Below the pieces are notes generated by a model that had not been told where the DNA came from, ran no database searches, and saw only the letters and a program-made list of their open reading frames with translations. Of a DNA stretch of 64,000 nucleotides, positions 1 through 13,604 are shown piece after piece (position 1 is the stretch's first letter; each line of letters opens with the position of its first letter). Origin of the DNA: Carposina sasakii (taxonomy: Eukaryota > Arthropoda > Insecta > Lepidoptera > Carposinidae); assembly GCA_014607495.2 (NCBI GenBank), contig CP053162.1, positions 558,001 to 622,000 on the forward strand, in the 5' to 3' direction. Made by a program: the position numbers and the translations under genes.

Positions 1-2257
1 ACCTAGTTTTGTGTCAAAAGATAATCACTAATTTTGGATAGATCTCATACTCATACTTTAGTAAAAATTTCTTAACCGAAAATTAATTACATTGCAGATA
101 ATAAGGTCTCTAACCTATGTACCAATTATTTCTCCTCTATTTACCTAATCTTGATTATTCGTTACTTAGAGTTAGGTCGTGAGATTCACCAGTCACCTGC
201 CCCCCTAGCATGACCACGCATCGTGGATATCGTATCGTTTTTATACAAAATTCAACATGGATTGCGGCTATATTTATCGTATTTTGACAGGCTAAATGTC
301 GATAGATCGGTTTATCATATCGTGGTCATGCTACTTGGGCTGAACTAAAAAACTACTAACTACCCTTAATATTGGCACCCTTACCGCTGTACCCCATTAC
401 TGACCATTGTGATTAAACAACCCATATTTAAAGTGAGTTAAACGATCGTACCGACCGAGATACAATCAGCAAGAAAATACCCAAATTACTACGAAATAAA
501 TAATAGAAATCATGGAGTAAGGAAAATAGTAGGTTTGTTCGAAGACTTGGCCGGCCAAGTAAGCGGCCGCAGCTGAAGTGGTGCTGCGGTGTGTTTGTCG
601 TATTGCGCACAGCTCGTTCTTTGTCTTCGTACAAAGGGCGGTACGAGTACGACAACAATACGTACGCGACTCGGACACCGCACTGTTTAGCCGAATTGCT
701 TTCTGAATAATTTTCCGGGTAAACGCATTGAGATTTAAATAAGAATGTAGTGCCTTTGTACCAATGGCTGTAAAAATTCTCTATAAAAATTACAAAAATA
801 TCCGTTACTTCTATTAAAAACTTCTGTTACATACGGCTTCGCAGTGGGAGCTGGGAGGTTACCATAACTGACAAAATGGATTGTTTCCATCGTACAAGCG
901 AGATGTCACTCTACACAGCTAAGTCACTCTACACAGCTAAGTCTCGCTTCCACAGTGGATTCAATCTTGCTTTAAGAAGTTCATAGAAACCTGCAGCCTT
1001 TAGTTAATTAGTAATTGTAACTAACTGCCCCCTGCAGCCTTAAAACAGTAAACTATCTCTATTCCTTCTTATACTATGCCATAACTATGCAGAGTCGTAA
1101 ATAGAAACAAAGTAGAAAATATTGCCCAATTACTTTATACGAGTATACTCACGTGAGGTTTTGCTGTGACCATTTAGGATTACATTTGCTGGTTTTTTGG
1201 AATGCTCACAAAGATTGGTAAGTTTACTCTAGCAACAATATTCGAGAAGATTCGCTCTATATCCACCTGACATATAATTCGATTCCTACCACTCGAACCA
1301 AAGAAAATTTAAATAAATTTAGTAGAGGGTCCATTTACGAATAGTTTATCCCTGCAAAGATAGCTATTGTGGACATCATACATACCTGGCTGTTTTCCCG
1401 AAATGGGATAGCCAGAAGTGCAGGATCATTAGGGAGATTCCACAGCCATGTGGGCATCAGTTAATAATAACATATTATGTACAGATATACTTGTATGTTT
1501 TTACACATTTCTCAGTAACCTAACTAAACCAAATGAACAGGACGAATTGATAAATATTGTTTGGATAAAGAAATCGGTTTACTTACGTTACCTGTAATTT
1601 TCATTATGAAATAATTTGTGTAATTGCACGTTGAATAATAATTGGGAGCGTGCCTGTTTATCGTCCCTGACCAAGATGAATAGTTGGAAGTCGAGGTCGA
1701 GGATTTCGGGGAAAATCTACTGAAATGTTAATAACAAAATCGGTAATATGAAGAGTAAAGAAAAGGGCCAATATTACCTATCGCTACCTATTGGCATTAA
1801 TTTGGCATAAAGAACAGTCTGGTAAAGCTATCGTTTCTTAGATATATCCATATCGACACGGGTTCCCAAAATAGGGTGGCCATAAATGTAGAATCTTAAG
1901 GAAGATCCCACAGCCACGTTCATAGCATAGCGAGGACAGATGTTAATGATCAGTGACAAGTTGCTAGCTTATCGCCTGAGAGAATGCGATTCCTTAGTCG
2001 ACTCTTACGACATGCACGGAAGGAGATGCAGCTGATGTATTCTAGTGAAGTCCCGCATCAGCACAGGATTCTTATGGCTATGATGGTTTGTAATGGTGCG
2101 ATAATAGGTATAGCGGCCGTACGAATATTTCCTTCATTGCCGCTATTTGACGGCAGCGCTATCCTAGGACACCAAAGCTTCGCCCCCCCTCGAGTTATTG
2201 CGGGCGTAAGGTTGCCTTTCCATGCTACATTCCTTTGGGTGCATTTGATATCTGACG
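1..2257. other. Gene-free, with short repeats
   Basis: No supported gene. A minus-strand 70-codon frame at 466-678 in a locally GC-rich patch ends in a hydrophobic stretch but matches nothing I know. A short direct repeat (ACTCTACACAGCTAAGTC twice) is at 908-944. Confidence 0.5.
1857..2080 (+). repeat. Dispersed repeat with GACATGCACGGAAGGAGATG motif
   Basis: CACGGGTTCCCAAAATAGGG to GATGTATTCTAGTGAAGTCC. Partial copies near 1386-1465, 7826-7895, 13722-13790, 26345-26540, 30905-30985, 33868-33990, 36418-36505, 56264-56395, 59585-59765, 61335-61385 and 62025-62130. The arms of the foldback element at 52502-53151 share its GGAAGGAGATGCAG part. Confidence 0.65.
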
Positions 2258-2682
2258 TAAAACGAAGCGTAGCGGGCGATGCTTAATGAGGTTATAACGC
2301 CTATCCCTTGACTGGACCACTCGCAGACTACCCCCAGTTTCTTCTTGATTGCTAACCACAAATTATGGAGGTACAAATTTGCAATCTTTCAATCCTGTAA
2401 GTGCGTATCTGTAATGGCGTCGGCTGACGTCGCGCTGCTGAGAATCTGTTCGTCGTATCTTTGTAACTTCGTTCTATCACGTCGGGGTCACCAATGTTAA
2501 ATCTTGATATGATTTATAAACAATTTTCTGTTCCATGCTTTTAGTGCAATGATATAAATTGGAACAATTTATGGAACATTAATATTTAAAAACATGCTGC
2601 TGCTCTGAGTAAAAAAAATCCAAGTCGATGTCCCCCCGCTTCCTCTTGCCCGCGTCGCCCGCTACGCTTTGTTTTACGTGTG
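2258..2682. repeat. Inverted repeat pair bounding 425 bp
   Basis: GTAAAACGAAGCGTAGCGGG at 2258 is inverted at 2663-2682 (CCCGCTACGCTTTGTTTTAC), with one mismatch. Possibly a TIR element, but no target duplication or coding content is seen. Confidence 0.45.
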
Positions 2683-2950
2683 CATCGTTAACAATATCCA
2701 CCTATTAAATTCATTGACATCGTGGACATGAACATGATTGGTGAATACCACACGCATTCGGTAGCATAGCACATATTGTGGCCAGAGCGGCCTTAAGCCC
2801 ATGAGACTGACTGTGCTATCGCACTATGAGTCAAAATTACACAGGGAAAGCCTTTTTAAACTCCTTCACGGTTCATTAATTACCTATGTACCTTAGATAG
2901 CGTATGTAGAGTTAGAACAATTATTTCTATGCCGCATACATACATACATA

Positions 2951-3045
2951 CATATAATCACGCCTTTATCCCTTACGGGGTAGGCAGAGCACCAAGGGCC
3001 GATAGATCCACATGGTGCCACTTCTGACCAATTTTGAGAGTATAG
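2951..3045. repeat. Dispersed 95-bp repeat (TATAATCACGCCTTTATCCC)
   Basis: TATAATCACGCCTTTATCCC through GGCAGAGCACCAAGGGCCGA to TGGTGCCACTTCTGACCAAT. Other copies at 35135-35240 (same strand) and at 39055-39155, 58790-58845 and 62988-63078 (opposite strand). Confidence 0.7.
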
Positions 3046-3716
3046 TTGAGTTGAGATGAGATGCCGCATATCTATAAAAATTGTATTTGTGAAATTAGCA
3101 GGCAAATAACTGTTGTAGATACGAGTACAAATACCCAAGTTACCAACTAACTTGACTGACTGACTGACAGCCAAAACCTGAGGTATATTATAATTACTAT
3201 TAGACGATGGAAACTGAAAGGGAGATGTTTCTTCGGGCGTGTAGGGAAGCACTTTTCCCGTAAACCACAGTAATGGAAAAATTTGGGAAGTGTGATGTTT
3301 ACGCGGATGAAGCCGAGGACGATCTCTGATCTACACAACGTCTGACATACAACGAGAACCTTACTCAAAGCAACATGATTATTATCACAGAAACTACATA
3401 GCTTTCCCGGAAAATCAGTATTTTTCTAGTCCAGCAGCCTGTATAATTGTAATTATTTTAAACAGCCTGACCCCAATACCTTATTTAAATATACTTCAGT
3501 AGTTTTTAAAGTTTTCGTGTATGTGTTGATAGCATCCCTGCATGGAGCGGTGACCGCAAGGCTCGAGTTACGTTGGGGTATCGATCAGCGTGTTTGTTTG
3601 TTTGTTTGCGTCGTGTCCGGTTTACAACCCTTATTCCATCGATTGTAAGACGAATGCATTCGTGTGAAGACGCCAGATTAGTAACTTACATCATACATAG
3701 ATATATACAAGAGCCT

Positions 3717-3880
3717 CGGCAAGCGTAACGTTGGACGCCCTCCGGTCAGATGGACCGATGACTTGAAGAGGGCGGCTGGTAGTGACTGGATGCTGAAAAC
3801 GGGAGATGGAGCCGTGTAGGCGGGTTCTGGAGGAGGCCTACGTCTAGCAGTGGACTGTAATAGGCTGAAGAAGAAGATAG
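3717..3880 (+). pseudogene. LINE ORF2 C-terminus fragment
   Basis: One frame reads GRPPVRWTDDLKRAAGS, the typical C-terminal block of lepidopteran LINE ORF2, followed after a stop by the GGCCTACGTCTAGCAGTGG tail shared with the dispersed repeat family. Short and decayed. Confidence 0.65.
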
Positions 3881-6376
3881 ATAATGATGATGACATCATT
3901 GAACTCGCCTTCCATTGTGACTTCAAACATATAAAGTCACTAAAGCTTTGGTTTCCTAGGAGGATATAGATCAGCATCATATACCCAGAACATGGAATCT
4001 CGGCTACTAAAGAGCACAAAACTCACATTATGAACAACAACTGGAATTTCAAAAATGTAAACAACCACACAAGGACACTTGTACTAGCCAGTGCAACAAA
4101 CCAACCTAACAATACCACCGATAAAGACACGCACTAAGTTACCCATGTAATGACAGATTTTCATACCAAATCATACATACTAGCGCCTCTACGAACTGCA
4201 AAGATTGTCATGTTAACTACAGACGAGTGAATGAGTCAAGTAACACATAATCTTGTCGAGTTTCTCGTGAATGTTATATCGATTCCTGCGAAAATTGTTT
4301 TACGATGTGTGACTCAGGTCATTCAGATGAAAATGCCATGGACTTTGAACCTACGATATTCACTTCGTATTGTTGCAGCGTGGGTAATTCACTAATTTGT
4401 AGCGGTAAAACATAACGTTAATTGTAGAGTTGAAGGTCGTCCATCTTCCGTATTTTCTTTACTATATTGCATTGTAGTAATCATCACACTGTTCGGAAGT
4501 GTAAATTTTCAACTCGTGTTCGGTTGTTCGGTCTTCAATGAACGGTCTTTCTACATCCTCCACAGAGCTTCGAATAGGATGACTTTTGATAGCAATCGCA
4601 GGAAACTATCTAAGTCACGATAAGAAACTAGGGTATTTATTAGACACATCGATTGGCATCTCTAATACCCACGATACCAACTATCAGAGATAAGTACTGA
4701 CTTATAATGAAGGTTTTATTCAGTAAAACAGTGGAGGACATTATAGCTAGCTGACTTAGCAGTTAGAGTCAAATTCACATTTTCACCCGCTTTTTGTAGA
4801 CCAACCGACTTTAATTATAAAATTAACATTAAATCGCATACACTTATCACAAAAAAATACCAGCGCATTTGTTACAAAAATGTGGTCCAGCCTTTGATTA
4901 CCTGACGACCTTTATGAATCATCATACAAATATCTATGCGAAGCGAAATATTATTATCTAACGTAGGTACAAATCGGTTTTCGATCTGTTACACTAAAAT
5001 GGAAAATTATCCGGAAACGTAGGCATATAACAAAGCTAAGGTAAAGTCGTAGATATCGGTGCCGTCATATAGCGACCGTACAAATGCCAAACGACAGCGA
5101 TCTTTACGGTGCCTAACCTATCTTTGCGCTAAATGTTATTCACTGTTCAGACATGATTGAGTAATGTCCATCTATGTAACCATAGTTTCGCATTTATTAC
5201 AAAAGCTTACCTTACAGCTTGTTTTTAATCTAGATCCCACTGGAGTAGTTGGTCCGAAGCATACTGCGTTTGAACCAATAATTGCCGAGAACGCAACCTG
5301 TTTCCGAAGAACTAGTACCATCTAGTACCTTATTAGTTCCTCTCGATAACAACATGTCATTATTTCTGCCATTTCATCCAGTTCCAAGCATTGAGCGAGT
5401 GCAGGCAAAGGTGTTATTTAATTACGTTTTATTAGTTTAAGAAATGTTGCAAGTAGATTTTACAATATTGATAGTTTGCTGGGAAAATGCGAAAAATATA
5501 TGTTTTTGCTTTGGCATTTTCACGGTTAGCCAATTTGTTTTTGTTAATGTTGTATTATTTAAGCTATAAGGTGCTAGGTACCTGTGTTTTATATGTGTAT
5601 TTCGCGGTGCGCCTTAACGATGTTTCATTTGCGAAATGAATAATTGAACATAATCTTGTTTGTTCTATGACTATATGTTTACTAATATAAATTGAGCAGA
5701 TCTATATACTTTAGGAAATAACACAGTTATACCCAGAATATTTACTCCTACAATTATTTTCATCAAAACTCATCCCAACATCATAGGTTAATATTTTCAT
5801 TGATATTTGATTGATATTTTCATTCGACTAAGTTTATAGAGCCTTCAGCACCAACTTCGCAATATTAAATTACCTCTATTACACTGGACATCTCTTTCTG
5901 TTTATGTCAAAAATTAGAAATTGTCTCTATAGGATTACCTTCGTAATCCTGCAGTTCCCGCTACTCCCTTTTTGGTAACACCGCCGATGATGATGAGCCT
6001 GAATCAATATGGTAACTGACATCAATCGCTGTCAATTAAACATCTACCGGCAGATTTACCGGACTAGTTTCGTCATACAAATGAAAAAATAAACGTCCGG
6101 CGCCACTATGTGTAACTCACATTACGTACCTGTCTGTCAGTTTGATTATATGATTGCCGGCTGATTGTATGATTGCCACACTGACACTTTTCCACATCCT
6201 TATCAGCGACTTGACTCATACATACCTTATACTTGGAATTTTCCTTTTACGTAATCTTTGGATAAATGAAGTGATGTCAACATTAGTATTAAAGCTACAT
6301 TTACATGATACCTATACTTTACATTTTCTTGAACATTAACTTGAGAAATAATATTAATTTAATATGCCAATACATA

Positions 6377-6597
6377 GGCCGCGTGGTGCCGGCAGAGTAG
6401 AGTTTGTACCACCCATGGGTATCGTACGAGGCGATTAAGGGTTTCCGGGAGGTGGGCAGCAGCGCCTCCCGTAAGTTCGATGCGGTCACCAACCCGCCTG
6501 CCCAGCGTACATATTTAAAATTTGTGGCAGTAGTCTTATGGCGTGCCCTGGGGGAGGCCTACGTCCAGCAGTGGACTGCAATAGGCTGAAGAAGATG
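6377..6597 (+). repeat. Dispersed LINE-tail/SINE-like repeat
   Basis: Starts GGCCGCGTGGTGCCGGCAGA and ends GTCCAGCAGTGGACTGCAAT then AGGCTGAAGAAG, with some internal loss. One frame ends [14 protein letters not shown], the LINE ORF2 terminus. Same family at 36748-37014 (-), 41330-41582 (+), 55785-55975 (-), 59125-59344 (-) and 60180-60443 (+). Confidence 0.75.
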
Positions 6598-9500
6598 CCA
6601 ATACATATTTACTAGAAAATACTTTAACAATATGTGTCAAAAATGGCTATTGAGACCATGCCTTTCATTTGTTGCTTCAATTAAATTGAATGCAACATAG
6701 GCATGAAAATGGTATGATGCAATGTAAATGAGGTTTTAAGGATTGACTTCATTCGACCATTCAACATTTTGCTCTTGCGTAAAGTCTAAAAAAGTTTTAT
6801 TTACACCCCAAATGAAGAATATAATATATTCCTCAAAGTATTACGGGCTAAAACAGCTCCTGACTATAAATCTATATCCTAACTCTACCTAGAGAGGGTA
6901 TATATATGTGATGGCTTATGATTGTTTGATACCATTTCTTATAGCCTCATCATTACACAAAACGTCCCTCTGCCGAAGCAATCAATGCAAAATTCAACAT
7001 CAAATATTGTTGAATGACATATCCCAGAGCAGACAGAGGGAAAATCGGAAAATCCTCACGTCACCTCCTCATCATCACCGGTAACTCGTATATTATTATA
7101 CTTTCCCTTGTACAAAACTTCAAACTCTCTCTCACATCTTCTTAATTAGCATTCAAATTAATAATCACCTTAATATTCGTCTTCTTCTCCCTGCCTTGTT
7201 TCTATTGACTTGTAGTCGGCGCAATACTTTAGGTTTTATTAAATCATTGTTATGTTGAGCCATTACAGATTTGCTAAAATAAAACAATTTAGATAAAATA
7301 AAAGCCATTATTCGTCGCCTTACCAAGTATCCTTTTTGCAGCTTTTGCTATTGTTAAAGCTATTTTACCTGCATTATCTTTCTAATCCTAATCACCTAAG
7401 TCAAAACAACTGTTACCCTATCTCCAGATGTTGGGAATTTACAAATTACCTTTACCATTATATTCGCATCTTCACTGATGCCGCCACCGTCTCTCACTCT
7501 GTTATCTTTTTCTTTAACAAAAGGTTTAGTTCAGCCTTTGTCCACCTGAATAAAACTTAATCTACTAGCAATGTTACTAATTACCTTACAGATGTCGGTA
7601 GTGTCTACATCGAATGTACCCTTTTGTGGAAAAAATGTTTAGATCCAAACCCGTGCACCTGAACAAGGTTTGTCACAACAAAGGTGTTATCGCAGGCTCT
7701 GTCCCCACGTGCTATGAATTAGCTTAGCTATTAGATAACGTTACAGTTACCTAGGCCATAGATTAACAGAAACACAGTAGATCAAAATTTGTATATCATA
7801 TATATCTACTACATACAAACATATACACACGACTGTGTTTCTGAATTGGGGTAGAGGAGATCCCAGTCACGTTCAGCATTGCGGGGACAGAAGTTATTGA
7901 CCTAACCTAAAATTATTGATCAGATAATATATCTACTTAACACGTGTTATATGAAAAGTCACTTTAGTAACAAAACAATCACCAAGTGGAAGAAATATAT
8001 ATACAGAATGGCACTGGTTTGTATTCTCTTTGATATCTACATAACTCATGCTAATTTAATGAATGCGCTAACTAGTAAATAAGACCTTTGCTAATATAAA
8101 ATCACGTAAGTCAAAATTTTCTACTCCGATTATTACCTTAACCATAAAATAAAGGTAATCTTGGCTGTGAAGTGTGTCATACGTACATGGTTAAACCCTG
8201 GTTAAACCTGCAAGAAGGCACAAGCAAAAATATGGAATTATTCCGATCTGTCAAACTATTTTGGTTTGATCGATTGATTGATTTAGTTTTATCTGGCCCC
8301 TTGTTTCCTAACAAATTAGGGACCAGACAAACTTTTGTTAGATCTGTTCTCTTAAAATAGACCGGAATAATCCTTAGCTTCTTTAATCAAATTAGCATTA
8401 CTTATGTATTTCTACTTTCTACTCTATGTCGGCAATCCTTTTGTTTGGAGACCACGTGCAGATAACGTAGCACCGTGTGAAACGTTTGGGAGTTCCTGGT
8501 GACTCAATAGATGACTATCCGTTCCTAACTGGTTGCATACACCTACTATACTAATGACAAATCTAATTTGCGAATTTTCGGTGACGAATTTTCACGTACC
8601 TATTTGACGCTGATTGTGTGTGTGACGAGGTAGGACTTATTGTGTGTGTGACGAGGTAGGACTTATTGTTATTGACCTTGTTATTACAGTTGCGCCACAG
8701 AGGAATATTCCTCTATGGTTGCGCTTAATTTTCCGCCCACAACTCTTGCTATTTTAAAAAGGAATTCCAGTGCAGGTTAACCCCCGCTAAATCCAGAAAT
8801 TTCTATCTATTTCGCTTCATGTACTTTCATGATATTCTTCATGCACGTTCATCGGTTTAGGGTACTCTTGACCTAACCTTTCTCTAGAATTTCACCAATT
8901 TGATCGATGAAAGTCCGGCGAGGTCTTCCCTTTCCAACTCAAGTGTGTCAGGATCGTAGCAAATGAAGATCCGTGATCTCTGCCTACCCCTCCGGGAAAG
9001 AGGCGTTATTTTTATGTAAGTATGTGTGTATGTATGAGATTTCACTGGACCAAAGGCTGATATTTTCTACGAGCCTCGGTTTTATACTACAAATGGAAAT
9101 TTTAATTATCTTTGGTAAGTTGAAGTTAAATTCCAGATAGATGACGTTGAAGTCTCTATCTTACTTACCTAAAGTGTCAACACTACATGAATAACAAACT
9201 GAATTTAACGCACAATAAAGTTATTGTAAACTGATTTCACGGTAGATACCCTATGCAGTTGTAAAACCTGCCAAAACTCCACGTTAGTCACCTACGCGTG
9301 GGAACGCGGCTTTACAGACAAACTCATCAATGGACATCGAACAGGTATCGCAAAACCATTCAGAGACCATTCATTCAATTTTAGACAATTCCCTTTTTAC
9401 AAAACTCCACAAACTTACCTATTCTATCGGCATATTCAGGAAACTAGTGAAACTCAATGAAAGACCTATGTTGAACGTAGATTAGAGCGACACTTTCAAG

Positions 9501-9745
9501 TAAATATCTAAGTTTGTAAAGCTGTAATAATCCTTTGGTCAGCGTGTGAAATATTCGGTAGTTGCATTTGTTTCTGTTGGGAAACAATATGGCAAAAAAT
9601 GACAATAGTTTTGACACCTGCAGCTTGAGATAAAAAGGGCGGAGTTGTAAACTGTGGGATAACGAACCAGGGTAATAGAGGAAAGGAATGTAGACTTGAA
9701 GAAAGGACTGTTTACAACGTAAATGAAAACTTTGTAGATATAGTA

Positions 9746-10063
9746 ATGAGAGACAAGGTGAGAATAAATTTTAACATCAATTATTTACATAGGAATTGCT
9801 GCGAGAAATATTTGCAGATGTTGCGCAAGAGTGCTACCGCGTGGTACCTCACAGAGTCTTGGGTAAACAGTTCTATCTATGACACAACACTAGCGCAATA
9901 TCAAATTATACGTTTTTCCGGGAACAGGATATTTTTCGATAGTCACAAAAATAACCAGGATATCCTGCTATCCGCATTCCACATAAAGATCCGCTCAGCT
10001 AAGCAAGCTGTTCTTCAAAGACATGGCTATTTTTACCTTTCTAGTTTTCTGTTGCCTCTGTAA
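9746..10063 (+). pseudogene. Possible LINE endonuclease fragment
   Basis: A 105-codon frame contains LTESWVNSSIYDTTLA followed by YQIIRFSGNR, which resembles the apurinic endonuclease segment of non-LTR elements (TE[ST]W ... GY.I.R.DR). The rest does not match clearly. Could be chance or a very old relic. Confidence 0.35.
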
Positions 10064-11015
10064 GGACTTCATTTACCTATGTACTTTGTGCAATTACATA
10101 CTTATGATTATGTCGTAAATAACCTTCCAGCTAGCCGTTCTTAACATACAGAAATTGTTACCTACTAAGTAAGTACGTAGTTTTCTTTAATTTCCAAGGT
10201 GAAGATCAGTATATAACCTCATTCAGGCTAACTTTGAACAACTACATACATAATCATGATTATGTCCTAAATACATTGGACTCTGCCAGTTCTCCAATTA
10301 CTGGTCCGAGATGGCTTCATGTGGATCGGCCTCTTGACCCAAATTCTAGTAGGTACTGCAGCTGGCTACTGTTCTTCGATTTGACACAATACTCGTTTCA
10401 GAAATACGAGTAGTACCAACTGCGTACATTTGTATACTCCTAGCACGAGAAAGATTAATCAATCAATAAAAACTCTTGCGCATAAAGCTTCGGTTTCCTA
10501 GGATAACTATGTATGCCATTATAATGCGCACGTAAGTACGCAATACCACACCCTCTTTACGGTGCCGTCATGTTTACGATGCATTTCGCTGCCGAATTCC
10601 ACAAACTAAGATTTCTCAAAATTTTCAAGGGAAAAGAAAATAAATGTATGTATTTATATTAAAATGTAGATCATTATGAATCACTAACAGGATATACAAA
10701 GGATAGAAAAAATAGCTTGAAACATTGCAACTAAGTAGTCTACAATTAGGTAGAGTTTCGTTAATAGATATTTACATGGACAAGTAACATAAAATTTAAT
10801 GTTCTGTAATCAAATACCTACACATTTCAATAAAAAACACGCAGTTTTTGTTTAACACAGACAATTAATGAATATTATGAAATACCTCAAAGTACCTGAA
10901 GTACTGTGTATACGGCACTACCTCCTATATCTGACGTACCTCTAGATATAGTCTGCATAAGGCATCCTATAAACTTCAGTTAGTCGACTGAAATAGGACT
11001 CCAGCACAAGATATT

Positions 11016-11359
11016 ATTCACTATGGGTGCGCCCACCACCGGGCCCTGCAAAAACCCAAACCCAACACATAACAAAACATGAATGTGTTGGGTTTTAGAG
11101 TTTCATAATAATTAGTTGTTTACTAATTTCTATAATCCTGAGGATGCCACGGTTGTTGGCGAAACATATGTAGATTATTTATCTAGTTTTTGATTTCGGA
11201 ATAGTGCAATGTATTGTCTTGCATGCTAGGTGCTCGGGTCTGGTTTCTCGTGGCGATTGTAGTTAGTGCAAGTGCCTGTTTTCGCAGTTATGAGTTATCA
11301 GATCCGAGGGTCAGTGGAGGGTGTAGGGCCCGGTGGTGGTGGGCGCACCCATAGTGAAT
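11016..11359. mobile_element. TIR element with ATTCACTATGGGTGCGCCC ends
   Basis: 344 bp; the left end ATTCACTATGGGTGCGCCCA is inverted at the right end (TGGGCGCACCCATAGTGAAT), and the match runs on through CCACCGGGCCC. The inner sequence includes a CCCAACACAT / ATGTGTTGGG hairpin. Target-site duplication not resolved. Non-autonomous. Confidence 0.85.
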
Positions 11360-11954
11360 GTTTGAACTTCCGAATTGTAACGCCTAATACAATGTCATTT
11401 ACAAGATATTATGGCGATTAACGATCATAAGCTTCAATTATTAGTAACAAACCAAAAAAAAGTTATGGACCAACTAATCAAGCATTATTAATTATGCTAA
11501 TTTCAATAACCGATCTTGAGAGATTTTTAGTACATAATCTCAAAGAATAAATAAACCCTTCTTGTTTTTTATCTCTAGTGTTTAATAGCCGTTTGCCTGC
11601 ATTTCATGTACATGTACTAAATCAAGAAATCTGACATACAGGTATGAGCTCTCCAGACAAACTGATTCTTTGGGGCGCTTTACCAATCCGTATAATTCTA
11701 CTCTAGCCAGCTCCAGCGAGCTCTGAACTAGGAACACTTGATACACCTACACACTTCCTGTGTACGGAGGAAGCCAAGTCATTGACGTGGTCCATATTCT
11801 GCTTGCGAAAGTTATTTAGGTGTGTCTACTTTGAAATCATTACTAATATTACCTATTGTTAAAAACATTACGAAATTCAAAAATATCACTTGTTCATTAT
11901 TTTTATTGTTACTCATATTTGGTTTGATTATGTTAAAGCTAGTTCAGTATAACG

Positions 11955-12125
11955 ATGGCTAGGATATTTCAAGATTATGTAATGCGGAGGAAGCCGCCGC
12001 GACCGCCATTTGTCACAGTGCGTCAGTTTCGCGCGGAAAACGAAGCCATTACCGCAATTGCTCTAAGCAGGATGCGACCGATTTCTCTAAGCTCCTTTAA
12101 TGAGTCACGCCAACAGAATACTTAA
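11955..12125 (+). other. CpG-rich island with a 56-codon ORF, unassigned
   Basis: A GC- and CpG-rich patch in AT-rich DNA. It holds a complete 56-codon ORF starting ATGGCTAGG and containing MRRKPPRPPFVTVRQF. No family is recognised and no splice sites were identified. It could be a small gene, an exon, a conserved regulatory element, or chance. Confidence 0.25.
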
Positions 12126-12407
12126 TCTTGTACGTCCAGGTTTTACCTTGTTGACTAGAAATATTCGAGAGTTCCGATTACGTTTCATATATGTATGTCA
12201 TAACATAACCAAAAAAACAGTAAACTTATTTAAAATACATAAGCTTTTAGTTTAAAGTTTCAATTCATACGTTCATTAAACTTTAAAGACATCCTAAAAC
12301 AAAAACAACAAAAAACTTCCAAAACGACATGTCCAATTTAAGAAGTCCTAACAATAAGCACACGCAACGTCACGAGACATGATATGAGACGTTTGTGACG
12401 TCACCTG

Positions 12408-12466
12408 TCCTTATGTGGAGCACCCACGCTAGTCTTCATCAGAGCTGTCGCTTGGCAGGTAAGACC
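12408..12466 (+). other. Possible non-coding exon end with strong donor
   Basis: A moderately GC-rich stretch ends GCTTGGCAG followed by GTAAGACC, a good 5' splice site. It lies about 300 bp after the CpG-rich ORF island at 11955. No reading frame is convincing. Weak, positional evidence only. Confidence 0.15.
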
Positions 12467-13307
12467 AGTGCATGCTTGTTTTATTTAGAAACAAGTGAAC
12501 TCTGAATTCTGAATTACGTACTTACCAATCTAGAATGTGTAGGCTACCTCATACCTGTAAGAGTAATGGCTAGTAAATGAATCATTACTAAATAAAAAAG
12601 GTGATGGATGATTGAGCAAGGTTTGATAAGAGGTTACGAGAAACTTAGCAAGTCATTGTGAACTCGAATCCTTCATCGTATGGATAGGATCATGATGGAA
12701 GGAATGTTAGGAGGCATGACAAAGTTGTCTCTGACTGTGGTGGAAGGCAAATGTTTCCAAGTGATTAGATGCATGCGTGAGAAAGGTGAAACTAATCATT
12801 TAAATCCGGAATTTGAGAACAATCGAGAATTTAAAATATTTAATTAAACTATCGTTTCCGTTTCCTCATTCGCCAGGAATGCAGTTTACTTTCTTTTTAT
12901 TTGTCCGCACAAACAATAGTTGCTCTGGACAATCGTCTATCGGCCCGAGAGTAAACAGAGAAATAAATGGCTGTTTACATTCGATTCCATTGTCTTTGTG
13001 TTCGTAAACAAGATTTGTCTAAATTCCAGCGTATCTTATATTTTATTTCTATCGCATATAGGTACCTATATAGCTATTATATAAAAATATGATCACGGTC
13101 TCTATGTAAAATATTTTGAAACTGTGGTCTCCAATATTTTTAGTTCATAAAGTATTTTCATCGGTTTTTCTCAGCTCAAACATTTCCAATGTTTATTTAA
13201 ACATAGAAACTCTCCTCTTCCACCGTTATACACACCTCTATACCTGCGATTAGGACTGGAACATATTCCTTATAATAATCATATAAACATTAAACTAAAT
13301 CATCATC

Positions 13308-13604
13308 AAGGGCGTCAAGGGGGGGCAGGGAGGGGCAGCTCCCCCCTATAAAAAAGTTGCATATAATACAACCAAAGTTACATACAGTTATGAACTCATT
13401 CCCGACTGTAAAATTCGTTATTATAACATTTACAAGTTTTTTAATAGGTCGTGCTCGTGTACACACGCCTTTGTCACAGAATCTAAGATACTGTTGTTAA
13501 AGTAAGGTAGTAAAAGTGAAAAGTTTCATGTGCTAAACTTCATACCTACTTTTCTCATTCATAGCAACTTGCCCCCCCCTGCGCCATCGGCTGGCGACGC
13601 CCTT
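13308..13604. mobile_element. TIR element with AAGGGCGTC ends
   Basis: 297 bp from AAGGGCGTCAAGGGGGGGC to GACGCCCTT, with G-rich tracts inside the left end and a C-rich tract near the right end. No coding capacity and no clear duplication. Confidence 0.55.

Larger units (their letters stand above)
3881..11015. other. Gene-free AT-rich DNA
   Basis: Apart from the repeat at 6377-6597, the possible LINE fragment at 9746-10063, a repeat fragment at 7826-7895 and a tandem doubling of GTGTGTGTGACGAGGTAGGA at 8617-8667, I see no gene or structured element. Confidence 0.5.

Noticed and set aside
1984..2286. 100-codon plus-strand ORF
   Set aside because: Starts in a dispersed repeat that recurs many times in the window and matches no protein family.
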